NCBI GenBank assembly: GCA_945787305.1 | Contig: CALZIH010000091.1 | Coordinates: forward strand, 1-9,881 | Direction of reading: 5' to 3' | DNA length: 9,881 bases | From: an uncultured Desulfobulbaceae bacterium | GTDB lineage: Bacteria > Desulfobacterota > Desulfobulbia > Desulfobulbales > Desulfobulbaceae | Shown: positions 1-5,723 of the stretch, piece by piece | Layout: each line of letters begins with the position of its first letter | Numbering within the stretch: position 1 is the stretch's first letter | Notes under the pieces: model-generated | Databases searched by the model: none | What the model was told of the DNA's origin: nothing | Seen by the model: only the letters and a program-made list of their open reading frames with translations | Translations under genes and position numbers: made by a program

Positions 1-171
1 AAAAAGGTTAAAAAAAGTTGCTGCGGAAAATATCAGAAAAAAGGGAAGCATTGCAGTCGCTGTCCTGAATTGATCAAGGCCAAGTGCAAAAAACAGACAA
101 AAGAAAAGGCCGCTAAAAAGAAAGACAAGAAAAAAGAGAAAAAGAAGAAAAAGGGAAAAAAGAAAAGCTAA
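1..171 (+). CDS. Lys/Cys-rich small protein, C-terminal part (5' end outside window)
   Basis: An open frame enters at base 1 and ends at TAA 169-171, giving 56 residues. The first third carries a cysteine pattern, CC at residues 7-8 followed by CSRCP at residues 18-22, which looks like a small metal-binding (zinc-knuckle-like) motif. From about residue 30 the protein is almost entirely lysine with some glutamate and aspartate, a very basic disordered tail. The start lies outside the window, so the length is unknown, but the Cys motif near the left edge suggests that only a few residues are missing. The tail could bind RNA, DNA or phosphate, but nothing shows this directly. The stop lies 16 bp from the stop of the opposing DUF362 gene and no intrinsic terminator is visible between them. 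I do not recognise a characterised family. The absence of stop codons and the regular Cys spacing favour a real gene. Confidence 0.6.
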   Translation, partial: KKVKKSCCGKYQKKGKHCSRCPELIKAKCKKQTKEKAAKKKDKKKEKKKKKGKKKS

Positions 172-187
172 CGAGCAGGAGGGTCTT

Positions 188-885
188 CTAGTCCACGCCG
201 ATAACGGTTAATGGAGCGGCCTGACCCAGTTCTCCGTGCAGTTGGCTGATGTGGCCGATTTCCTGCCAGTTTCTTCCCAGGAGTTGAGAGCCGTACCCAT
301 CAACGGCAACAGGGTCGTAACCGGCAACCAATAATCCCGGCGGCGGATCGCAGGTCGGGCCATAGAGGTGGGACTCGGCCATGCCTACCGAGGCGTCAAG
401 CAGGGAGAAGTCAGGGCAGCGGTAACGGTTTAAATCGGCCACGGCATGGTCGACGTGTCGGTGAAAGGCTGCTTTTTTCCAGCTGTTTCCCTGTTGATAG
501 TGTGCAGGGGGCGCCAGGCCCATCATATTTTTCAAACTCAAGGTGACTCCAGCCAGTGTATGTGCCTTCAGGACCGGCACTGAAAGGAAGCCAATGCAAC
601 ATAGCCAAGTTGGGCAAAAACATGGTGGGTATCGTATTGGGCAGATGCGGTCCCTTCACCAATGATAAGTTCAGCGTCACTTACAGACTGCAGGTAGTCT
701 ATTAATACCGCAATAAGCTCTACCGGCGTGGTAATCGGGGGAGGGAGCACGTCGACCAGGTTGGGCTTGATCAGTATCCGCTTTGTACCTTGAATTCGCT
801 TGGCCAGTTCACAGGTATCAAGAAGTTGTTTCAGGTTGCGCTCAAGCGGTGAGCTGCCGATGGTGTAGATCGTGCCGCTGTTCAT
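188..885 (-). pseudogene. DUF362 domain protein gene, broken by internal deletion and frameshift
   Basis: Two - strand frames together make one DUF362 (PF04015) protein. The 5' part (885 to about 590) starts with ATG at 885-883 and carries LIKPNLV, a PxTTP segment and GEGTASAQ, typical of the family's N-terminal half. It then runs off frame at LGYVALAS and stops at TGA 568-570. The 3' part (from about 586 to the TAG at 188-190) continues in another frame with VPVLKAHTLAGVTLSLKN and then GYDPVAVDGYGSQLLG, the typical C-terminal half. Between these blocks family members usually have about 30-40 residues (gv.lvdl... followed by a variable stretch). These are absent, so the lesion is probably an out-of-frame deletion joined near 581-592 and not a single-base error. 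The intact protein would be soluble and of unknown biochemical role; some DUF362 proteins are linked to Fe-S or redox enzymes. The ATG overlaps the stop of the upstream activator gene (ATGA), so it was once translationally coupled. Programmed frameshifting is unlikely because no slippery sequence is seen. Confidence 0.75.
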
Positions 886-1544
886 TGCTCGTCTTTGACT
901 TCATTCTCCAGGGTGGCCTGCAGCCCTGTGAGGAGAACGAATCTGCCCAGTGGAATGATTTCACAGGGGAAGCTGGCCAGGAATAACGGATTGTCACAGA
1001 GGCCGCCGGAGAGGTACAGCCGTTTGGGTGATCCGGCAAACCGGTAGGCATTACGGGCGATACCACGGACGAATTTGGCCACGGCTTCTGCCTCCGAAGT
1101 CCCTGAAATTACGGCATCAAAAATATGGCTCATGCCGAGGACGCCACAGGTAATGGAAAAACCTGTTGCAGGTACGGCCAGTTGTGCATAGTCCAGCCCA
1201 TAGTAGGTGGCCAGCATTTCAATGGTGAATCCCATGGAGGCTCCGCACTCTGCGTTCCAGCCCATATCAACGACCTGACCCTGATCGTAGCGAACAAATT
1301 TGATGTCCCGGCTGCCGCAGTCCAGGAGAACAAAATCATCTTCCTCAACCAGGACCCTTCCACCCCGGGCAAGGGCCGTCAGTTCATTGATACTTTTCTT
1401 GCTCCGCCGGGCCGCGTTGTGTCCGGTGGCCAGATCAGCCATAAAGGAAGACGCAATCTCCCGTGTGGAAAGGATGGTTGGCTCTTTTTCCCCATCTGTT
1501 TCCAGAAGCTTACAGTAAGATGTGCCAAAATCGGCCAGCAACAT
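882..1544 (-). CDS. BcrAD/BadFG/HgdC-type ATPase, putative [4Fe-4S] reductive activator
   Basis: This 220-residue ASKHA-fold ATPase belongs to the BadF/BadG/BcrA/BcrD family, which includes activators of 2-hydroxyacyl-CoA dehydratases and subunits of benzoyl-CoA reductase. Known members hydrolyse ATP to push a low-potential electron from a bridging [4Fe-4S] cluster onto a partner enzyme. Visible motifs are DFGTS at residues 5-9 (phosphate 1), DCGSRDIKF at 75-83 (phosphate 2) and LSGG at 178-181 (adenosine site). Two cysteines sit where the family binds its intersubunit cluster: C100 in NAECGASMG and C133 in ITCGVLG. It is shorter than the roughly 250-270 residues of HgdC-type activators. ATG 1544-1542 overlaps the upstream stop as TGATG and is preferred to the TTG one codon earlier. 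The stop overlaps the DUF362 start. No recognisable dehydratase gene is nearby, so the client is unknown; the adjacent 250-residue protein is the best candidate. Family assignment is firm and substrate unknown. Confidence 0.87.
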   Translation of the reverse strand: MLLADFGTSYCKLLETDGEKEPTILSTREIASSFMADLATGHNAARRSKKSINELTALARGGRVLVEEDDFVLLDCGSRDIKFVRYDQGQVVDMGWNAECGASMGFTIEMLATYYGLDYAQLAVPATGFSITCGVLGMSHIFDAVISGTSEAEAVAKFVRGIARNAYRFAGSPKRLYLSGGLCDNPLFLASFPCEIIPLGRFVLLTGLQATLENEVKDEQ

Positions 1545-2296
1545 CAACTTTGCCCCCGGGGCAGCGGAGAATCGACAAGTTCGAAAAATGCTTCTATTTT
1601 TGCCCGAGCACTACTACCCGCACTTACATCACAATCCACATAGAGCCCTTGGGGGTGACGATCGGCCAGATGGCGGGCAAGAGCGGTTTTAGCACAGAAA
1701 GACTGGGCAAAGAAAACCGTCGGCACCTTGGGATTAATCTCTGATTCAAGGGTGAGGTCAGCCGGCGTTTTGTTTTCCATACACCTGGTCCAACCATAGA
1801 TATGGGTGGTGTCCGGGAAAAGGGTCAGCAGGCTGAAGTCTCTGGGCGGAACACCCCAAAAGCCTGCAGTAGGGATGCAGGGGGGGAGCTCTTGTGTCGG
1901 CTTAAGCTGACGAACGGAGCGGGTAATGGCAAGCATCTTATCCTGCAGATCCATTCTGGTGCGGCAGAGGGAAAAACCCACCCCTTCCATGTCCTGGTTC
2001 CGGGTGCGAATGATCGGGATGGAGAGCATATCCTGGAGAATAGTGGCGACATGGAGGGCGCAATCGCATTTACCGGGTCCTACATCGATGTAGATCCGGT
2101 CCAGTTCAAGGCGCATGGCATTGAGGATGACGGTGCGCAGAATGGCACAGTAGACTCTCGGCAGATAGGCTGCCGTCAACTCCAGCGAGGCCCGAACCTG
2201 CGGTTCGTCCAGATCGATTATCTCAACATTGTTACGATGCAGTTCGACCATCACTGCCTGTGGCGGTACGCCGACGATTCCTACTCTTTCTGCCAT
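1544..2296 (-). CDS. Uncharacterised Cys-rich protein, putative partner of the ATPase activator
   Basis: A 250-residue protein without signal peptide or membrane segment, starting at ATG 2296-2294. I cannot place it in a named family. It has eight cysteines (residues 50, 77, 79, 111, 140, 172, 201, 222), including the pair CDC in GPGKCDCALH, which could ligate an Fe-S cluster. The motif GxxGVPP occurs twice, at residues 6-12 and 145-151, the second extending to GVPPRDF; this suggests two related halves or two similar turns. A segment near residues 65-75 (DRIYIDVGPGKC) looks strongly conserved in style. The arrangement is loosely reminiscent of HgdB-type 2-hydroxyacyl-CoA dehydratase subunits, but it is far shorter than their roughly 370-430 residues and I would not assign it there. 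It lies 30 bp after lptG and its stop overlaps the activator's ATG as TGATG, so the two are probably made in fixed ratio and may act together. Confidence 0.8.
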   Translation of the reverse strand: MAERVGIVGVPPQAVMVELHRNNVEIIDLDEPQVRASLELTAAYLPRVYCAILRTVILNAMRLELDRIYIDVGPGKCDCALHVATILQDMLSIPIIRTRNQDMEGVGFSLCRTRMDLQDKMLAITRSVRQLKPTQELPPCIPTAGFWGVPPRDFSLLTLFPDTTHIYGWTRCMENKTPADLTLESEINPKVPTVFFAQSFCAKTALARHLADRHPQGLYVDCDVSAGSSARAKIEAFFELVDSPLPRGQS

Positions 2297-2326
2297 ATAT
2301 TGTTCCGTATGTGAAGAGGCCGTCGC

Positions 2327-3409
2327 TTAACTGTCTTCCCTGAGCAGAAGGATTGTCCCCAGCAGGCCGACCAGGATGTGGATGGAACTTGCGGCAAGCA
2401 ATGGGTTGATATAACTGGCTTTTGCTAAGGACTGCAGGGTGCCCCATGCCCCCCAGCAGGCAAAGGCCATGCCGCAACTGACCGGGATGGCAAGGGACAA
2501 ATCCCGGCCCCAGGAGCGGTAGACAAAAAGCAGTAGCGGCAGGCCAAGCAACAGCAGGGGCAGGCCGAGCATGGTGTAGGATATACGACCGTAAAATTCT
2601 GCCCAGGCTCTGTTTTTTTCCGCAGGTGATTGTTTGCGCAGGGCTTCTCGATACAGACCGGTGAGCGAGAGCTCCATGGAGTAGTATTCGGGCACAAAAA
2701 AATCGGCCGGTTTCTCAGGAAAAGAAAAAATCCGCTGGTTGAATGTCTGGGTAATGAATTTTTGTGCGTCCATACTGGTTTGCACCTGTCCCTCATGTAG
2801 CGTCCAAGTCCCTTCCTGCCATATGGCTCTATCAGCAGCAATCAGGGAGTTGAGCTGATGCTTTGGGTCCCAGGAGGAGTAGGAGAAAAAGAAGAATTCA
2901 TCACGTTTCAGGTCCGGTCTGGCAAAAGAATAAAATCCGTCTTGTCCATGGTAATAGAAACGTCCGTTTCGATATATACCCAGAGCCACCTTACCTTTGA
3001 CCTCTTTGTTCCATATCCGATTTGTCACGGATATGGTTTTAGGTAGAATAAACTGCGACATGGCCAGGAAAAACAGGGTGAAAGCAAGTCCGGCTGCGAT
3101 GATGGGGGCTGTGATTTTCTTTAATGGTATACCACAGGCCTTAAGGGCAACCAGTTCATTGGAATGGTTAAGAATACCAAGGGTTATGACTCCGGCAAGC
3201 AGGATGCAGACCGGTCCCATCTGTTCCAGGATAAAAGGAACGTTCAGGATAAAAAATTTAGTGATCAGGCCAAAGGACTTCCCCTTTTCCATGAAGTTAT
3301 CAATTTTTTCAAAAAAATCGATCAAGACATAGATGGTGATGAAACAGGCCATCAACATGAAAATATTTTTTATAAACTGTGTTAGAATGTAGCGGTAAAG
3401 AAGTTTCAC
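2327..3409 (-). CDS. lptG: LPS export ABC transporter permease LptG
   Basis: A 360-residue inner-membrane protein of the LptF/LptG (YjgP/YjgQ) permease family, the same length as typical LptG. With LptF and the ATPase LptB it extracts lipopolysaccharide from the inner membrane and feeds the LptC-A-D bridge to the outer membrane. Hydrophobic segments fit the six-helix plan: about residues 12-34, 52-82 and 100-122, then a periplasmic beta-jellyroll domain at about 125-265, then about 276-297, 305-325 and 336-356. The cytoplasmic coupling region reads NELVALKACGIP at 84-95, matching the conserved nE..AL...Gi signature that contacts LptB. LptG and not LptF is chosen from overall resemblance and from the position; this is likely but less certain than the family. 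Translation starts at GTG 3409-3407 behind a weak AGGG. lptF, usually the neighbour, is not in the window, and the gene leads instead into the activator cluster. Confidence 0.9.
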   Translation of the reverse strand: MKLLYRYILTQFIKNIFMLMACFITIYVLIDFFEKIDNFMEKGKSFGLITKFFILNVPFILEQMGPVCILLAGVITLGILNHSNELVALKACGIPLKKITAPIIAAGLAFTLFFLAMSQFILPKTISVTNRIWNKEVKGKVALGIYRNGRFYYHGQDGFYSFARPDLKRDEFFFFSYSSWDPKHQLNSLIAADRAIWQEGTWTLHEGQVQTSMDAQKFITQTFNQRIFSFPEKPADFFVPEYYSMELSLTGLYREALRKQSPAEKNRAWAEFYGRISYTMLGLPLLLLGLPLLLFVYRSWGRDLSLAIPVSCGMAFACWGAWGTLQSLAKASYINPLLAASSIHILVGLLGTILLLREDS

Positions 3410-3452
3410 TGCCCTGAGGTTTGGAGTTTGTTAGGTGATATTTTTATAACAA

Positions 3453-3481
3453 TTTAGATGGTTGCAAGAGTCTGTTGCCAA
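3453..3481 (-). promoter_or_regulatory. Candidate sigma70-type promoter for the lptG operon
   Basis: Read on the - strand, TTGGCA (3481-3476) is followed after 17 bases by TCTAAA (3458-3453). Spacing is ideal and both boxes resemble the consensus. A transcript would start near 3446 and have a leader of about 37 bases before the GTG of lptG. Other AT-rich alternatives overlap it (TTGCAA and TATAAA nearby, but with poor spacing). Supported by pattern only. Confidence 0.4.
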
Positions 3482-3550
3482 CATTGCAGTGCAGCAGCTC
3501 TACAGTGCCCCATAGGTATATGCTTATGTTCGAGAGCCCTCACGCTATGG

Positions 3551-3574
3551 TGTGATTTGAATAACCTGATCACA
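3551..3574. promoter_or_regulatory. Inverted repeat TGTGAT-N12-ATCACA, possible operator
   Basis: TGTGAT at 3551-3556 and ATCACA at 3569-3574 are perfect 6-bp inverted arms, inside the 286-bp divergent region between lptG and the reductive activator. A second small repeat, CCTGA/TCAGG (3565-3580), overlaps it. The arms look like CRP/FNR-family half-sites, but the 12-base gap is longer than the 6 bases of a CRP box and the 4 of an FNR box. The rest of 3410-3695 holds no convincing gene: a 77-codon open frame at 3458-3691 has no recognisable motif and no ribosome binding site. No clear + strand promoter for the activator stands out. Confidence 0.25.
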
Positions 3575-3695
3575 TTCAGGAGTGGGAGCAAATCGTATCG
3601 AGGTTTTTATTGTCCAGATAGAGCGCATGTAGTACCCTCTGCGCGAATTTCAGTCAAGTATTACGCGTCTATTTTATGCTGGAGAGCTTGATAAA

Positions 3696-5363
3696 GTGAA
3701 CCCTGTCCAGCAAAGGGGAAGAATCGCAGTGCAATATGATAAGACAACTCTTCCTTTGGTTGTAACAATTCCGATTGCAGCCGAACCGCCAAGCCTGCAT
3801 GATAACACTGCTGATCTTGACCGCCTACGAACTGCTGTGACCAAATCGCTGCCGCAGGCCTTGGCAGGTCGTCGTCTGTTTATTCCTTTTCAGGCAATGG
3901 CGGTTGTTGCACACGGTTTTCGTCTAGCAGGTTTTACCGGTCATGCCCTGCTTAATGTGTTTCCGGACCATCTCGATTTGATCGATTATTTTGGGCAGGA
4001 ACCGGAACATATAGCCGCAGTTGCCCTGGACCTGGGAACTACCCATCTTGAGGCAACCCTGGTAGACGTATCCTGTGGCGATATCCTTGCCCATGCCCAT
4101 TGCCCAAACAGGCAGATGGAGTACGGAGCGGATATCCTGAGTCGTATTCATTTTGCCACTGACAAAGCACAGGGCCCGGATGGTTTGGGCCGGATGCAGA
4201 GAGCAGCTGTTGACAGTATCAATACCCTGGTGCTTGCATTGGCTGGTGAAGCCGGTATTGAGCCTGAATCCATTCGAGCCATGAGTATTTCCGGCAATAC
4301 CACCATGGCGCATCTGCTCCTCGGTTTAAGTCCGTATCACATTTGCAGAGAGCCCTACACTCCCTTAATTAACGCACCTGACCCCTTTGCCGGCAGTGAA
4401 ATCGACCTGAATATCCATCGATTGGCACCTGTCTGGGTATTGCCGAGCATTGGCAGTTATTTTGGTGGCGATCTTATCTCCGGTATTTTGGCCAGCGGCC
4501 TGGATAGATTGGAGGAGACCTGCATGTTGATTGATGTGGGAACCAATGCCGAAGTCGTGTTGGGCAACAGGGATTGGCTGATCGCCTGTGCCGGAGCTGC
4601 CGGACCCGCCCTTGAGGGCGGGGTGGCAAAAATGGGAATGCGTGCCGGCCCTGGGGCAATTGAGCATGTCCACCTGGATCGAGAGAACTGGCAGCTTCAA
4701 GTGCAGACCATCGATGATCTGCCGGCGGTTGGTATCTGTGGTTCGGGTTTGATTGATCTGGTCGCGGAACTCTACCTGGCAAAAATAGTTGATCTGCGGG
4801 GGAAATTCCGTCGAGATACCACATCCGGCCCCCGTCAGCGCCGGGATTTTGTAAGCAAATATGTCCTCAAAACAGAGGAGGGGCTTGCTTTTATCGTAAC
4901 CCCGTCTGAAATTTCCGGCCATGGCAAACCGGTTATTCTGACCCAGGTAGACCTTGACGCGATGATGCGTTCAAAGGCTGCTATGTATGCAATCCTTACA
5001 ACCCTGGTCAACCAGGTCGGTGTTGATTTCTCTGAACTTGAACGGATCTTTGTGGCAGGCGCCTTTGGCAAACATATAGATCCGGCCCAAGCTATTACCC
5101 TTGGGATGCTCCCTGATTTACCCCTGTCCGTTTACCGTTCGGTGGGGAACAGCTCACTGCAAGGTGCCGAGCTGATACTGTTATCTGAAGAAGCCCGGTT
5201 ACGGAGCCGGGACATCGGACGGAAAATTACCTATATTGAGTTAAACGTGAACCAGGAATTTATGATTCGTTTTTCCGGATCACGTTTTATTCCCCATACA
5301 GATCCGCATCTTTTTCCGTCAGTACCGGTATTTAGAGACGAGATGCCGGAAGGACAGGCCTGA
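3696..5363 (+). CDS. RACo/RamA-like reductive activator of corrinoid protein (DUF4445 ASKHA ATPase), no [2Fe-2S] domain
   Basis: A 555-residue soluble protein matching the ASKHA ATPase region of RACE proteins (RACo, RamA), which use ATP to re-reduce inactive Co(II) corrinoid cofactors of methyltransferases to Co(I). Motifs in order: LDLGTTHLEA at 111-120 (phosphate 1), SGNTTM at 199-204, DVGTNAEV at 280-287 (phosphate 2), CAGAAGPALEGG at 298-309, GICGSGLID at 346-354, VAGAFG at 453-458 and GNSSLQGA at 484-491. Residues 1-100 resemble the linker and middle domain (PPSLHDNTADLDRL). The N-terminal plant-type [2Fe-2S] domain of classical members, about 100 residues with a Cys cluster, is absent, and upstream DNA encodes no remnant of it. 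Electrons must therefore come from a separate partner, or the protein has another role. GTG 3696 has GGAG 11 bases upstream; GTG 3729 behind AGGGGAAG is a possible alternative start. It is divergent from lptG. No corrinoid protein or methyltransferase gene lies in the window. Confidence 0.88.
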   Translation: MNPVQQRGRIAVQYDKTTLPLVVTIPIAAEPPSLHDNTADLDRLRTAVTKSLPQALAGRRLFIPFQAMAVVAHGFRLAGFTGHALLNVFPDHLDLIDYFGQEPEHIAAVALDLGTTHLEATLVDVSCGDILAHAHCPNRQMEYGADILSRIHFATDKAQGPDGLGRMQRAAVDSINTLVLALAGEAGIEPESIRAMSISGNTTMAHLLLGLSPYHICREPYTPLINAPDPFAGSEIDLNIHRLAPVWVLPSIGSYFGGDLISGILASGLDRLEETCMLIDVGTNAEVVLGNRDWLIACAGAAGPALEGGVAKMGMRAGPGAIEHVHLDRENWQLQVQTIDDLPAVGICGSGLIDLVAELYLAKIVDLRGKFRRDTTSGPRQRRDFVSKYVLKTEEGLAFIVTPSEISGHGKPVILTQVDLDAMMRSKAAMYAILTTLVNQVGVDFSELERIFVAGAFGKHIDPAQAITLGMLPDLPLSVYRSVGNSSLQGAELILLSEEARLRSRDIGRKITYIELNVNQEFMIRFSGSRFIPHTDPHLFPSVPVFRDEMPEGQA

Positions 5364-5364
5364 C

Positions 5365-5394
5365 TTGCAATTTTTCCAACCTCTATGCTATAGT
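5365..5394 (+). promoter_or_regulatory. Candidate sigma70-type promoter after the reductive activator gene
   Basis: TTGCAA at 5365-5370 and TATAGT at 5389-5394 are separated by 18 bases, immediately after the TGA of the preceding gene. A transcript would begin near 5401. It would either end at the terminator near 5604, giving a small RNA of about 200 nt, or read on into the DHH phosphoesterase gene with a leader of about 320 nt. Pattern evidence only. Confidence 0.4.
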
Positions 5395-5400
5395 CTCAAA

Positions 5401-5604
5401 TCTATCGCTTGGTTGGCATACTCTCTCGAATTTTGCCATGTCGGTAGAACAGTTGCCATGAACGAATCTAGAAGAATATACCGGTTGCCCGCACTCGCCG
5501 GCTATCTGTTCGGAGAAGAGTTTCTGCTGGCGACAGCTGTTTACCACTGTTAGCATAAATATACCACTGTGGTGCCATGGAAATGGTTGCAGTGGTTTTT
5601 TTTT
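5401..5604 (+). ncRNA. Possible small RNA or leader between promoter-like sequence and terminator
   Basis: This stretch has no convincing coding sequence. A 62-codon frame at 5365-5553 begins right after the previous stop, lacks a ribosome binding site and shows no family motif. It is bounded by a promoter-like TTGCAA-N18-TATAGT upstream and a U-tract hairpin downstream, the arrangement of an independent small RNA of about 200 nt. I looked for signatures of 6S RNA, SRP RNA, tmRNA, RNase P RNA and cobalamin riboswitches and did not find them. It could equally be an ordinary 5' leader. Confidence 0.25.
5563..5604 (+). terminator. Rho-independent terminator
   Basis: ACCACTG at 5563-5569 pairs with CAGTGGT at 5590-5596. 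A smaller inner pairing CCAT/ATGG is possible in the loop. The stem runs directly into nine T residues (5596-5604). It would end transcripts of the reductive activator gene or of the candidate small RNA. Confidence 0.65.
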
Positions 5605-5634
5605 GTCGGTGGCGCAAAAAGCCTCGCCACCGAC
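5605..5634. repeat. Perfect 10-bp inverted repeat (hairpin)
   Basis: GTCGGTGGCG (5605-5614) and CGCCACCGAC (5625-5634) are perfectly complementary around a 10-base loop. The GC-rich stem begins at the very base after the T tract of the preceding terminator. No T run follows on the + strand; on the - strand the stem would be followed by A residues, so it is not a standard terminator in either direction. It could be a structured leader element, a transcript-stabilising stem or a protein binding site. Confidence 0.55.
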
Positions 5635-5684
5635 GGCGGAAAGATTAGAACTCATTGTATTTCCGTATAGTGCAAACGGAATTT

Positions 5685-5711
5685 TGGACTTTTTAGGAGT
5701 CCATCTTTTTT
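5685..5711 (+). terminator. Terminator-like hairpin containing AGGAG ahead of the DHH gene
   Basis: TGGACT (5685-5690) pairs with AGTCCA (5698-5703) around a 7-base loop, followed by TCTTTTTT (5704-5711). The stem is short (6 bp), so termination may be partial. The hairpin also contains AGGAG (5695-5699), a Shine-Dalgarno-like sequence 15 bases before ATG 5715, which would be hidden when the stem forms. It could act as an attenuator or simply be a weak terminator backing up the one at 5563-5604. Confidence 0.4.
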
Positions 5712-5723
5712 GAGATGATTAAA

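Noticed and set aside
1125..1643. 172-codon + strand open frame
   Set aside because: It lies antisense to the activator and the 250-residue gene, which have clear motifs and coupled starts; it shows no family motif.
1802..2314. 170-codon + strand open frame
   Set aside because: Antisense shadow of the 250-residue gene; low-complexity composition and no motif.
3551..3574. CRP or FNR box
   Set aside because: The half-sites fit but the 12-base gap is wrong for both; kept only as a generic inverted repeat.
4365..4922. 185-codon - strand open frame
   Set aside because: Antisense to the well-supported RACo-like gene; no motif and no partner context.
5365..5553. 62-codon + strand open frame after the reductive activator
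   Set aside because: No ribosome binding site, no recognisable motif, and it overlaps a promoter-like element; more likely leader or small RNA.
5401..5604. 6S, SRP, tmRNA, RNase P RNA or cobalamin riboswitch
   Set aside because: None of the sequence signatures I know for these RNAs could be found.
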